Shown in pieces: positions 10,915 through 21,373 of a DNA stretch of 64,000 nt. The notes under the pieces were generated by a model, which was given only the letters and a program-made list of their open reading frames with translations, was not told the origin of the DNA and searched no databases. A program made the position numbers and the translations under genes. This DNA comes from Rhynchosporium graminicola (lineage: Eukaryota > Ascomycota > Leotiomycetes > Helotiales > Ploettnerulaceae). Positions within the stretch are counted from its first letter, which is position 1. Each line of letters starts with the position of its first letter. Location: contig FJUW01000044.1 of assembly GCA_900074885.1 (NCBI GenBank), forward strand, positions 1-64,000. The letters run 5' to 3'.

Positions 10915-11298
10915 ATGAAACCCGACGTCCTCCTCTTCTCCGCTCTTCTAATTCCCGGCGCCCTCTCCGACCACTGCCAATGTGCACGGTAAGGCCCCCC
11001 CTCCTTAACTTCCAGAGAGAAAGTCAACCCCCCCCCCCACTCATCAAAACATAGGTTGATGGAGAATGGGAACACCATCATATCCACGATGCCCTTCGGC
11101 GACGGGATCATCCAGCAGAACTCCCCCGTGTACAGCAGCGACGGCAAGGTGAAGTTGAACTACTGCGCCATCGCGTACAACCGGAGCGGGAAGAAAAAGG
11201 AGCGGCTGGCGTGCGGCAACTGGTACATGATCTCCAACGCGACCGGCAAGAACTGCGATGGGAAGATTGGGCCGGTGGCTTGTGCAGTGGTTCCCTGA
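10915..11298 (+). CDS. Small secreted cysteine-rich protein (effector-like), 105 aa
   Basis: Two exons, 10915-10988 and 11055-11298, are joined by an intron with a GTAAGG donor and a CATAG acceptor; the joined frame is open to TGA. The product starts MKPDVLLFSALLIPGALS, a signal peptide with a probable cleavage before Asp19. A mature chain of about 87 residues follows with six cysteines (DHCQC, NYC, LAC, KNC, VAC), an even number suited to three disulphides. A KKKER stretch and one NAT glycosylation sequon are present. I recognise no family. Size, secretion signal and cysteine content match candidate effectors or secreted antimicrobial proteins, which is inference. Exon GC content is higher than in the flanks. 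It lies 1.2 kb from the retrotransposon block and 0.1 kb before a solo LTR. Confidence 0.65.
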
Positions 11299-11419
11299 GA
11301 GGTGCAAGGAGAGAGAGAGAGATGTTCGGAACTGTACCGCGGCGGGTCCGACTGACCGTTTGCTTGCTAGGGAGCGAAGAAGAGGAGCTGAGTAGTGATT
11401 TAGGACGAGTGTTTGGGGT

Positions 11420-11553
11420 TGTTGGGAAATTGGGATGGAAACGGCTGTACTTGGAAGTACTGCGACTTAGTATACGCTACATACTTGGCAGCTATGCCAA
11501 GTGCAGAGTCTTCCGTTCACTCTCTCTATTAATATACATCATTAATTCTATCA
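11420..11553 (+). mobile_element. Solo LTR, 134 bp (same family as 35675-35810)
   Basis: TGTTGGGAAATTGGGATGGA...TTAATTCTATCA has TG...CA ends. It aligns end to end with the LTR at 35675, sharing GCTGTACTT, TATACTTGGCA or CATACTTGGCA, CCAAGTGCAGAGTCTTCCG and CATTAATTCTATCA. GAGTG follows it at 11554. The only matching GAGTG upstream is eight bases away (11407-11411), so the duplication is imperfect here. No internal element sequence remains. Confidence 0.7.
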
Positions 11554-12028
11554 GAGTGGAGGTCAATATTGATGTATGCATACTATACTAGACCAGACGA
11601 GACAAGACCAGACAAGATAAGATAAAAGAGTTCCAAATCCATTTACCACGGGGATGATGCATGAAAATGAAGGATTTGGGTGAATAATGCGAAACATGAA
11701 GGACAAACATGTGGCACCAGGATGAAACAAACCTTCATCGTGGTGTAGATTTATGTTCTTTTGGCGATAACTCTCCAAGTATCATGCGAGGACGTCAAAA
11801 TAGGAAGAAGTATAACTTCTCAGGTAGACCGCACATTTAGTAGCGAGTGAATTATATATGCTAGGGTATGATGATATGTGAGGTAATACAGACAACCCTA
11901 TCGGAGGGCAAATGCAAAGAGATCTATTCCCAAACGACCATGTTTCCCATATTGAGAATCCCGAGACAGTTAAGACGTGGACAGAACGCACTTCATGGTC
12001 TAGAGAGAAGCGCCTAGGACGAAGTCCC
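11554..12028. other. Intergenic region downstream of the phosphate permease
   Basis: 475 bp containing a purine-rich run of GACCAGACGAGACAAGACC type at about 11590-11625. Open frames here are short and lack motifs. It probably holds the permease 3' UTR on its right side. Confidence 0.4.
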
Positions 12029-14234
12029 CTAGTTTCCGTAATGAGGAGAGTTAAGCATAAGCGCCATCAAACAACCACCAATTAAACCAGCAATTGGGAT
12101 GGTAACCACCCACGAGAAGAACAGGAGTCCGACTCGTTGCCAGTTAACAGCCTTGTAAGTGCCGTTGCAAAGTCCGACACCGACGGTAGCACCAGTGATG
12201 CACATGGAGGTGGAGACTGGGAGCTTGTATTGCGAGAAGATGAGAATAGTGACGGCGGCACCCATCTCCATGGAGGATCCACGCGAGGGCGAGTGGTAGG
12301 TGATCTTGTTACCCATGACCTTCATGATGTTGTAGCCGTAGGTGATGAAACCGAAACAGATCATCAAGGCTACCACGGCGATTTGCCAGAGAGGGACATC
12401 GGCTTTCGAGGCGACGGTCTTACCGGTCGACCAGGCTCCGTACATACCGGCCCAGACTCCGACAGCGTTACCGACATCGTTGGCGCCGTGTGCGAAAGAG
12501 GCAGTACAGGCAGTGATGATTTGGACGAAAGAGTACAGGTACTCGACCTCATTCTTGTACTTGTGGGCCTGTAAAATGTTAGCAGTTGATTGTGAAGCCG
12601 TGATATCAGAAAGTACTTACGTGGTCGTAGACAGCTGCCATGCGGCGTCCTTCTGGGGTCCCGAGAATACCGACTTGAGCCCGATGGATATCGTAGTAGA
12701 AACCGTAGCAGGCAGCAATAACGACGTAGGCAGGGAGACGGAGGATGGCGGCCTTCATGTTGTGGAGCTCGTAGATCTCACCTGGACCTTGACGGTTGTT
12801 GTAAACGTGACGCATAGCCCATCCGAGAGGACCACGAGATTGACGGAGATGAGCGTGGTGGCGTTCCTCAGCGCGTGCGAGAAGGAGCTTGTATTGGAGT
12901 TTTGGGTTATCACCGGCGATGGCCATCTCGAGGTTGGAGGCACCGGCAGCTTGGGAGTGTGCTTGTTGAGCCTTGAGCTTCTCGTTGTCGACGGCCAGGT
13001 CCTTGTCGGATCCAGCCGGAGACTTCTCGATGGCATCGATGTTGGCGTTCTTGGTTGGGAGAGTGGCTGGAGGGGCAAGCTCTCCGCCTTCCTCCTCATC
13101 TTCCTGGACCACGTTGTAGTTGGGGACGCGGGCCTCGGCGGCATCAGCAGGTGGGACTCTGGTGAAGAGAGCCGGTCCTTGCCAGATGTCGGTGATCTTC
13201 AGAGTGTAATCCTTCTTGATGACCTTGCAGAAGACGTATGGGACGAAGAACAATCCAGAGAGGACGAAGAGAGAGAAGCCGACACCGAGAGTGACACCGG
13301 CGATGAATGCGGGGGGCTTCTTGTCGAGACCGAGCTTTGGGGATCCCTTGTAAACAATCGAGAGAGTACAGATGGTACCGGCGATCAGGAAGAAGAATGG
13401 CGAGGTGAAGACGGCCCACTTGACTGGGTCGGATCGCTTGTGAACGGTCTGTTGTCTGTTAGTTGACGACTCGCTAAGGTTGAGTAGAGCTACTCACGTA
13501 TTTGATGAGCGAGAAGATGATGGCACCGAAAGATCCCGCGATGACGGGAGCCATGCAGAGACCGGCGAAAATAGCACCCAGACCAGATCCCTTGGACCAA
13601 CCCCATTCGACATTGTTGACACCGACGGCAGCGACACCGACACCGGCAATAGATGAGACCAGCGAGTATGTGGAAGAAACGTGCGCCGAGTTGCGAGTAC
13701 ACCACATCACCCAGATGGCGGCACCGGCAGAGGCACAGGCGAAAGCCAAGAGTTGGACATCGGCATCACCATGGAAAGCCTTGATTGGGATACTGTTGGG
13801 TGGTTAGCGAGCCGGCTTGGGTGTTTTTGTCGATGGAGGATGAGGCGACTCACATGCCGTTCTTGATTGTGGAGGCGGTTCTGGCACCGACCGCGAGAGC
13901 ACCGACTAATTCGAACACGACACAGAGGAACATGGCTTGACGGTACGTGACGGATCGCGAGGAGACCGAGGTCGCCCTGGGAGATTGTTAGCATTGGAGT
14001 TCCGCATTCTGCGTTCTGAAGCAGACGCCGATAGATGAATCAATCATTGACTCCAAAGTGAAGCAGCAGAATCAGGTGGGATCAATAATTGATTCATCCC
14101 ATCCAGATTACACAGCGAGACGAGGAAACTCACCAAGCGTTGGCCACATCGTTGGCACCATTGTTGTACGCTTCGAGCAGCGCAAACATGGTCCCGATGG
14201 CGAAGACATAGGTGTATTTTTCAAGGACGGCCAT
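12029..14234 (-). CDS. Sodium-dependent phosphate permease, PiT family (PHO-4/Pho89-like), 628 aa
   Basis: Five exons on the minus strand (14234-14134, 13976-13854, 13792-13498, 13448-12621, 12568-12029) join in frame from ATG to TAG. All introns have GT...AG ends (GTGAGT or GTAAGT donors). The product imports inorganic phosphate with sodium across the plasma membrane, by family knowledge. Both PiT signatures are present: GANDVANAW at residues 26-34 and GANDVGNAVG at about 477-486. Hydrophobic segments form an N-terminal bundle (to about residue 290) and a C-terminal bundle (from about 400). Between them is a charged loop of more than 100 residues (EDEEEGGELAPP...), typical of fungal members and probably cytosolic. 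The length fits Neurospora PHO-4 and yeast Pho89. A PHO box lies 350 bp upstream. It is an intact, high-confidence gene. Confidence 0.95.
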
Positions 14235-15739
14235 TGTTGCGGTCGGCTGTACAGATACACTGTCAGTGTCTCTGTATGGTCTTGATCTTGATCCTGATCC
14301 TGTTCCGGTCGAATAACCTTGTCGATGTGCTTGTCCAGGAGGCTGTCGGAGGGGAGAATGAGAGAGGGTGGTCCATGGTTCATATATAAATGCTGCTTGT
14401 GCTCCCGCCGTGACATAGTAGTGGACATCACATAAGCCCTACCTAGCCAGACGGAAAGCATATTAAAGCCAATTGCCTTTTTGGAAGTCCGAATTACTAT
14501 CCTTTCCTTTCCTTTCCTCGTCTCGTTCTCAGCTCAAAGCATCGTCCGTCTCCCTCTCGACGACACAGAAACGAGCACGCACCCACGTGGGTAGGGAAGA
14601 CGCAAACTCTCGCGGAGGAGGAGGGCAGGGTCGCGGGATGTGGCGTAAATACCAAGAGACTGGGCGGGCGTAGAGAAGAACTTCATACTGGAGGAGGCAC
14701 TCAAGACACCTTGAGCGAGTAAATCGTGAGGTTGACCTAGACGACGCTGGGCAGTCGCGCGTGTCAATTGGGACGTGTGAATGAATGGTGGGAACAGCGC
14801 TTGCCAAGGCTGAAGATGAGCAAGCAGCCCAGAAGTCCGTCTACCCTACCTAGTCCCCAGTCGGTCCAGGTCCCCCCCTAGTCCGGCTTAGTCCAGCCTG
14901 GTCCCACCCTCGAATCCACCCGGCATCCTGCTCAGCCCAACAACGCCAGAATCAGCCAATGGTCCGAGTCTCACACACGAGAACCCCCAGAATGTCACTC
15001 GAGTCGACCAATTGCAGTGCAGGTCCATCCATATATCATTACCCTGTCGTGTCCCCATCCGCCCCTGACCCACCCAATCCTAGGCCTGCCCTGCTCTGTC
15101 TACCGAAGTAATTCTCGGGACCACCGCCCTAGAAGGTTTTCCACTCCATCTTTTTCGACTCTTTTTCGACTCCTTTCCGACCGAGGCTCTCAGTCCAAGC
15201 ACAGTCCCGTCCCGGTCCCAGGTCCAGTCCAGCGAATGATACTCCAGCTTTGTACAGAGTGGAGCACGGTGTTATCCCCCCTGCTCCCCTATTCGCTGTA
15301 TTTTATGTGAGGCCGCCTCCCCCTCGCCTCCCATCCCCTCTCTCCCCTCCCCTCCTCCTTCCCATCCTTCCCGGCGCCCTGCACGTGTTCGCAGCGAATA
15401 AGCAAATCATGGTCGATGACTTCCCCCACGTCCTCATGTCTGTTCAAATCCGACGACGATCTGGTGCCGTCTCAAGCGCTCAAATGTAGAACATCTCGCC
15501 AGACAGACCACACTACGCCTGAACCCAGGTGCTGGAGCTTCCCGCGGTCCACTAGGAAGTAGTAGGTAGGTAGGTAGGTAGCTTGGCGAGAAAATGATCC
15601 ATCTATGGGACCTTCCACCTACCTACTCGCACCAATTCACTTGACATCCCACGCACGTGTATCATGGAGATGCCGTTACTTGTTGCGTGTCGGAACAGAA
15701 ATGTGGTTGAGTGAAAACCCAAATTGTCCCCCCCCCCCC
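14235..15739. other. Long promoter/intergenic region of the phosphate permease
   Basis: About 1.5 kb without a convincing gene. It contains a CTTTCC repeat tract at about 14500-14518, pyrimidine-rich stretches (15310-15365), a GGTCC/GTCCC-rich segment at 14860-14910 and a TAGG microsatellite at about 15563-15582. Open frames here are low-complexity shadows. The first part should include the permease 5' UTR. Confidence 0.5.
14581..14592. promoter_or_regulatory. PHO box (Pho4/NUC-1-type site) upstream of the phosphate permease
   Basis: ACCCACGTGGGT is a perfect 12-bp palindrome. It contains the CACGTGGG high-affinity site of the phosphate-starvation bHLH activators (yeast Pho4, Neurospora NUC-1) on both strands. 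It lies about 350 bp upstream of the permease start codon. Two more CACGTG cores occur further upstream (about 15383 and 15653). Regulation by phosphate limitation is inferred. Confidence 0.6.
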
Positions 15740-15839
15740 NNNNNNNNNNNNNNNNNNNNNNNNNNNNNNNNNNNNNNNNNNNNNNNNNNNNNNNNNNNNN
15801 NNNNNNNNNNNNNNNNNNNNNNNNNNNNNNNNNNNNNNN
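15740..15839. other. Assembly gap (100 N) between C homopolymers
   Basis: Exactly 100 Ns, flanked on the left by a run of about 12 C and on the right by about 9 C. The round number means an unsized gap. The same homopolymer on both sides suggests sequencing failed in a poly-C tract. Confidence 0.95.
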
Positions 15840-17940
15840 CCCCCCCCCAGTGGAGTCAGATGTCAAGCTAATGTGACGAAAGGAAAGGCATATCATCGGG
15901 TTTCCGACTATTCGGGCAGCAAAGCCGTGCTTCGGGATCCTCGGTTTGGATGCTTGTGGTCTTGGCTTCGCTCAGCTTTTCCTTTGCAGAATCTTGATGA
16001 ATATCCAAGAGACGCGCTCCAAGAGTGTAAGAGATTTCAAAGACGTCTTGATTTCTGCCAACCGATGTCTCCAAGGCGAGGAATATGCTTGTGGCGACAA
16101 TCATCTTTGCCACGCCGTCGAATTCCCAGATATCTTCTTGGGTCTCTTATTTCGGGGGAGGCGATGGGATGTGCTTTTTGTGAGTAGCCGAGGACGACAA
16201 TAATCATGACCAAGTTCGTTCTTCAGTTCTAGAACAAACTTTACAGAGCGGCAGCGGCTGAACTAGTCGATCCAACTCATCATGATCACCGACTCTTCCA
16301 CAACATGGGATATTTTGACATCCACGTTTTCCATCAGTCGACCCGAGAAGTTGGGAAAGCCAAGAACGACAGCGTGAGGAAAACCCAAAGTTACTCTGAT
16401 GTGGCGGTCTGCAACAGACTAAAACCGCCATCCCGCCACCAGCAGAGAATCGCATCCATATTCCCGATCACGTTCACACATTCTTCGAGAGGCGAGATGT
16501 TGTACATAGGAAGGAGTCTACTTGCTGAGCAGCTTTTTATGTACCCGCCACAGCCAAGTCCGAGGAAGTAGTGAGTTGACAGCGTTTCCAGAAAACCCGA
16601 ACTGTGGCGGCAACCGCGCTCATCGTAATGATTGACGACACTTGCTCGCCGTTCATACTTGAAGACTTGCTGCAGGATGGATTCAAGGTAGGAAACCAAA
16701 GAACGAAGATATGCGAGGAACCATCGTACAGAAAGTACCAACTTACCAGTCGGTCTCAAGTCATCACGAGCAGCGAAGACGTCCGCATCGCCCACTCACG
16801 ATTGTAGCAAGGCGCGATCTAGGTAAGGATTGTTTCACCTTCTGATAACTTCGAACACACAAGAATGACCATGCGAGGAGCAACAGTGCTGGGACAGACA
16901 GCAAGACACACCTGAATCCGTGTTGTTCGAGCTTGTCAGCATAATCGAACGCACCACAATCACTTCACCGTATATCTCTTACGAGGAGCGATACCATGGA
17001 TAGCAAGTGCTCTCCAAGTGCCTTTCACAGCTTTTAGCAGACAAGAGAAAGATGCGAGGAGCATCACAGCCGGAATGAATCAACACAACCATATCGGCCA
17101 GAACAGCCCATCATGACCAGCAACTGACCCGCATCACCGAATATACCATACCTTCTGTCCAAAGGCTGTACGATGTGAGATGCCCCAGAGTGCTTCGTGA
17201 GCTGCTAAAGAGGAAGATATGAGGAAACATTACATCCACCTATCCCAACACTACGTTGGTTAGTATCCACCTTCATCCGATCAGCGACGACCTCATCTCT
17301 TGTCCACATATTCTGCGAGAGGCGGGAAATAAAAGATAGGAAGATGCAGGTGCGCTTTAGCATGGGAATAGAAACGCGAGGATAAGCGATGCCTAGCAGA
17401 GCCTAGCTATCAAGGGCTTCATCATCAGATCAGCGACTGTATCCTCTTCACCAAACTCAAGTTAAGGTTTTCTGCGAGGGGAGTATGAAGATGAGTGTGG
17501 GGCTTGAGCAAATATGACAAATCTGCCATCGAAGATGATCATCCAGAATGATGTCCTGAATCCTGAAGCGCATTAAGGTAAATATTCACCACTCTAATCC
17601 ACAACGCCCTAGTCGAAATCTTCTCGGGTCAATCCACAAAGGGAAAAAAAAAGTCTCAGCAGATGACGACACGATGTACGGTGAAGTGAAGCAAGCAAGC
17701 ATGTTGAGTAGGCACGCATAAGCGGCCTCAAAGAAGCCTGGAAAATAAAGATCGCAAGTTATATTTCAGTGGGCGTAGATGAAACCCGTAGAACAGTGAT
17801 TGTGATGTGATGATGGGAAAAGACAATTGACGGGATGAAAGAACGAAGATAGGACTGATTTTCTTCCCGAAATATTGAGAGAGGGTGGGAGATATTACGT
17901 AGGTACAATGACCCTGTAGTTAGATGGCATTACTGTAACA
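15840..17940. repeat. Gene-poor region with a decayed repeat of about 150-180 bp
   Basis: No convincing coding frame is seen. From about 16470 to 17500 a motif like GAAGATATGCGAGGA(A/G)CA recurs at roughly 16715, 16873, 17052, 17220 and 17383. A second motif, GATCAGCGAC followed 30-45 bases later by TTCTGCGAG(A/G)GG, recurs at about 17280 and 17430, with a related TTCTTCGAGAGGCG at 16480. Spacing is about 155-180 bp. Identity is low, so this would be an old tandem array. The nature of the unit is unknown. Confidence 0.35.
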
Positions 17941-17952
17941 TGACGGACCGGA

Positions 17953-17982
17953 CGGCAGGTCAGGTCAGGTCAGGTCAGGTCA
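17953..17982. repeat. AGGTC pentanucleotide microsatellite
   Basis: Five perfect tandem copies of CAGGT/AGGTC. A simple-sequence repeat in intergenic DNA. Confidence 0.9.
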
Positions 17983-18635
17983 GCGGATAGGTCATGAAGA
18001 AGTGAACTTGAGCTGTCTTGATTTGAGTTGGCTTTCTCCATAGGCTATACATATCAAGTACCACTTTCCAACAATTTTTTTTCTCCCCCAGCGAACATCG
18101 CCCGAAAAGCACAACAGAAATAGCACACACAGATACCATGAATCCATCATCCAATCCACCCGCAGTCAGGCACAAGTCACGACTCAAAATCAAACAAAAC
18201 AACCAAATAAAAATCACCCTACCTACTTACCTCCCTACCCACCTACCTAACCCACCTACACACTTTACGATCGTAAACTCAGCGCACATCCACTATCCAC
18301 CAACTAAAGATTCAATAAATTATCCAAGATCATCCAGGATCGAATCATCTCTAGCCACCCGCCCCTTCTCTCTCTCTTCCCAAGATGGACCATCTTTACA
18401 AACTCTACTCTCTACCCATACACTCATATCGTCAAACCAGTAGCTATAGAGATCAAACCAATCAAGTCCCCCAAGCTAATCCAGTCTCAATCCGGCCTTC
18501 CCCCCAAGAATCCATCCTATCACGCATCTATACCTATACATATACCTATACCTACAGCTACAGGTTATAAAACCCGTATGATAGATGCCTACTGCCTACA
18601 CACACACGTATCCATCCCACGCTCTCACTGATGCT

Positions 18636-18670
<35 letters not shown>

Positions 18671-19096
18671 GATGAGGATGAGGATCACGCATCTAAGATG
18701 AAGGCGGCATCATAGATTTGAGATAATCGTAGATGGGATTGGATTGGATTGAAGTAGACTGCCATGTAAGATTTTCGAGTCCGGGATTTCGGTAGATGGG
18801 TACGGAGGTAGATTTGGTAGGTTGTGTAGGTGGGTGGGTCGTTGAGTCGCAGTGAATCGGCCATGTGGGTGGGTGGGTATGGAAACTTCAAACTAGGATT
18901 GGTGATGGTTTTCTTCTTCCAAGCATGGTAGGGAATATCGTACGCGGTAAATATGAGGCGGGCGGGCAGGCAGGCAGGCATGCGCGTGATGGATGGTAGG
19001 AGATGTTGCGCTATGTGAGATTGGGGTGTTTTCTGTTAATTATATGATAGTATAGTATGGTGTATATGGTAGACCCGCCTAGCGATAATTGCTACA
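17983..19096. other. Intergenic low-complexity region with several microsatellites
   Basis: Contains a CTAC/CCTA-rich stretch at 18216-18262, TATACC repeats at about 18528-18556, a (GAGCCC)5-6 tract followed by (GATGAG) at 18635-18684, and a CAGG/GGCA repeat at 18961-18981. Apparent open frames of about 100 codons on either strand consist of these repeats, and I do not support them as genes. Confidence 0.5.
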
Positions 19097-19290
19097 TGCA
19101 GTTTTTCAAAAACACCCTGTAGTCGTGAAAGCCTGAGTGCAGTTTTGACTATTTTTTAGTATTTGTGGTATAGTATAGTTCCGGTGTACCTGCATGGCGT
19201 TTCATGCCACACGCAGTTTGTTAAGCCGGCAGCAAATATCCCGGTACGTTATGAGCGTCTGAGTGCTGTTTGAACCTCTTTATATCTTCC
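19097..19290. repeat. Imperfect tandem duplication downstream of the GPI-protein gene
   Basis: Two copies share GCAGTTT...CCTGTAGTCGTGAAAGCC or the related CCGGTACGTTATGAGCGT, then CTGAGTGC(A/T)GTTTGAAC. They span about 19098-19160 and 19212-19278 with moderate identity. This may be a duplicated 3'-end or silenced-element remnant; no function is evident. Confidence 0.4.
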
Positions 19291-19360
19291 CTATCTCCAC
19301 ATTTCCACATCTCTCTGATTTCCCACACGTCTTCTTGGCCCTCCCAGAAATACTCGACTT

Positions 19361-20299
19361 CTAAACCATCAATCCTACAGCCGCTACAACCGCACCACCA
19401 CCCACCACCCACCTCGCATTCCCCCTGATAGCAGGCGCTACACCCACCGAAGTACTCGAAGTAGGGGTACCTGCTCCTGCTCCAGATGCAGTCGTACTCG
19501 TCTGCTTCGCCCCACTCGCACTCCCACTCCCACTCCCACTTCCTCCAAGGGTTTGCGTAACACCCGCCTTGACTGTCAAAGTACTATACGTGATACTGGC
19601 AGAAGTCGTCGCAGCAGTAGCAGTAGCAGGTGAGGTATTCGTAGCAGTGATCAACACCGGCATGGATTGATAGTCAGTCCCGGTATATGTCTCTGTGCTT
19701 TGGCCGGGGAAGTTGGCGTCGCTGCCGCCGAAGGATTCGATGCACACTGCGGTGGAGGGGGAAAGTGCGCAGTCTATGCGAGCTGTGCTTGGGGGACGTC
19801 AGTTCTGATTTTCCTATGTTATAGTGAAGCTGCTTTGCTGCCTCCTCCAATCTTGTGCTCTGTGTAAATCTTGCGAGGGTGGGACATGCCAGAGGAAAAA
19901 AGGGCAGAGAGAAATCCGAGGGAGAACGTACAAAGCTAATACCCCATCATCTCCCATCTCAGGCGCCATGGTGTATTTCGCCTTGCTCGCATTTTCCGTA
20001 ATGGTAAACGCGCCGCGGAAACCGCATTCTTCACTTGGGTCGGCGCATGAAAGGACGTAGGTTGTTAATGAGGATGCCTGTTAGATGTTGGAAAATTGTG
20101 ATATGATAAGATTGAGTATTGAGAGATTGAAAGAGGAGGCAAAGAAAGAGGAGAGGAGGGAGCTTACAGTACCCGCGACGTAACCGATTAATCCTTGAGG
20201 ATCTGCCCCGGGGATGTAGAGAGAGACAGTGCTGGTAGGAGACTGTGCGAGTGCGAGGCTGAGGAAGGAGAGCGTCGACACGACAATCGGGGTGAACAT
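19361..20299 (-). CDS. GPI-anchored, secreted Ser/Thr-rich surface protein, 234 aa
   Basis: Three exons on the minus strand (20299-20168, 20077-19932, 19787-19361) join in frame. The second intron uses a CCAAG acceptor after a CTGAC branch site, chosen because the nearby CACAG acceptor would break the frame. The protein begins MFTPIVVSTLSFLSLALAQ (signal peptide). A compact N-terminal domain follows with cysteines in LSCADPSEECGF, IDCALSP and AVCIES, and the SFGGSDANFPG motif of fungal cell-wall proteins. A Ser/Thr/Ala/Gly-rich linker (with SGSGSGSAS) leads to a hydrophobic C-terminus, WVVGGGAVVAAVGLMV, as expected for GPI attachment. The likely site is the cell wall or outer leaflet of the plasma membrane. 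The family recurs in many ascomycetes with no assigned activity. Confidence 0.75.
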
Positions 20300-21284
20300 C
20301 GTTGAGGTTTGGAATGGAGGTTGGAGTCCAACGTTGATGTCTACAAATGAAGGTCGTGACAAAAACAACAGATACAAAGGCGGAGGAAATTCAGAGGCGG
20401 AGGAAAGAGAAAGTAGCTTTAAATGAGATTCACTGATCAATATGATAAATCAAGCATCAAAAACCAAAAGAAGGGAAATTTGTACGACATCGAGGCGAGA
20501 AGGAAAATATGTGAGATGTCAGTCAGGTACGACCAAAAGCAGCTGAGCCCCATCCATGTCTGACAAGAGAATATTGAGAGATCGCCACACTTAGCTTGAC
20601 AGGACGGCACAGTATCTATCTGCATTGCCTTGATTTGGCAGCAGGCTGTATGTATTATCGTTAATACTCCCAGTGGGAACATGACTTGAGACAATTGCGC
20701 GCTGGATTTCGGGCTGTGACATTGCGAAATAGAAAGAGATACTCGACTTCAGAAGATGAAGTTGAGGTTAAGGTAGAGTGAGTTCTACTGTAGCGGGGCC
20801 CTACTCCTTATACAATATCTAGTACGGATGAAAAGAGAGTTTCGCGTGTGACTGCCTCGCTAAGAAGTACCCATTGCTAGGGCAAGTAAGTACCTTACGG
20901 AGGTATCTTACCTAGCTAGGTATCTATCAATATCAGAAAAATGATGGCCGATCCTGGTGAAGTAGTTTATTTACCTCGATCAATCAACCGTGGGTCGATG
21001 GAAGGGTCAAACAAAGTAGCTGCGTGACTTCAGTTGTGTTCTATTTTGTGACTTTACTATAACAGTCAAGTGAAGTTCTGAAATGCTTTTATGACTTTGA
21101 TATCCTCCTCTCGCGAGATGTAAAGAGTCCGCTTTAATCGGACACCTTTCACCGACATGAATAGATAAGGTATGATGATTCCAGAATTGCGGCCCTGCGA
21201 GATGGCCCGTCAAAATAGTGCAACGCTGATGCATTTGGTGTATCATCAAAAAGGAAAAGGTAAATGAAAAAGTGCAAAAGGAGA
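20300..21284. other. Intergenic region between the GPI-protein gene and tRNA
   Basis: No supported gene. GTACCTTACGGAGGTATCTTACC and TAGCTAGGTATC-like short repeats occur at 20885-20930. At 21067-21097 lies one copy of a dispersed motif, CAAGTGAAGTTCTGAAATGC, related to 26190-26220. Confidence 0.4.
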
Positions 21285-21373
21285 GGCCTGAACTCGGGAT
21301 TGAACCGAGGACCACATACAGATGTTATAGGATTACTCCCAAAGCATGTATTCTACCACTGAACTATCCAGGC
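21285..21373 (-). tRNA. tRNA-Pro (anticodon UGG) with a 17-nt intron
   Basis: The minus strand folds as a complete cloverleaf. The acceptor is GCCTGGA/TTCAGGC with discriminator C. The D-stem is GTTC/GAAT with GG in the loop. The anticodon stem is CATGC/GTATG with loop TTTGGG plus one base (anticodon TGG). There is a 5-nt variable loop, and the T-arm is CTCGG-TTCAATC-CCGAG. A 17-nt intron follows the base 3' of the anticodon, the canonical nuclear position. The A box (TAGTTCAGTGG) and B box (GGTTCAATCCC) fit the Pol III consensus. A TTTT terminator follows at 21279-21276. Only the residue at position 38 is unusual (U). Confidence 0.85.

Noticed and set aside
12137..13466. Long plus-strand open frames (145 and 374 codons) across the phosphate permease
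   Set aside because: They lie antisense to the permease exons, run through its introns, and have low-complexity translations with no domain. They are shadows of strong minus-strand codon bias.
16305..16807. Frames of 67-134 codons on both strands after the gap
   Set aside because: They fall in the decayed repeat region, overlap on opposite strands and have no recognisable domain.
18630..18690. Possible coding Pro/Glu repeat from the GAGCCC tract
   Set aside because: No start codon or frame of useful length surrounds it. It is a simple-sequence repeat.
17975..18981. Open frames of 60-100 codons on both strands
   Set aside because: They are built largely of CCTA, CAAAC and GGCA microsatellite sequence and overlap on both strands.
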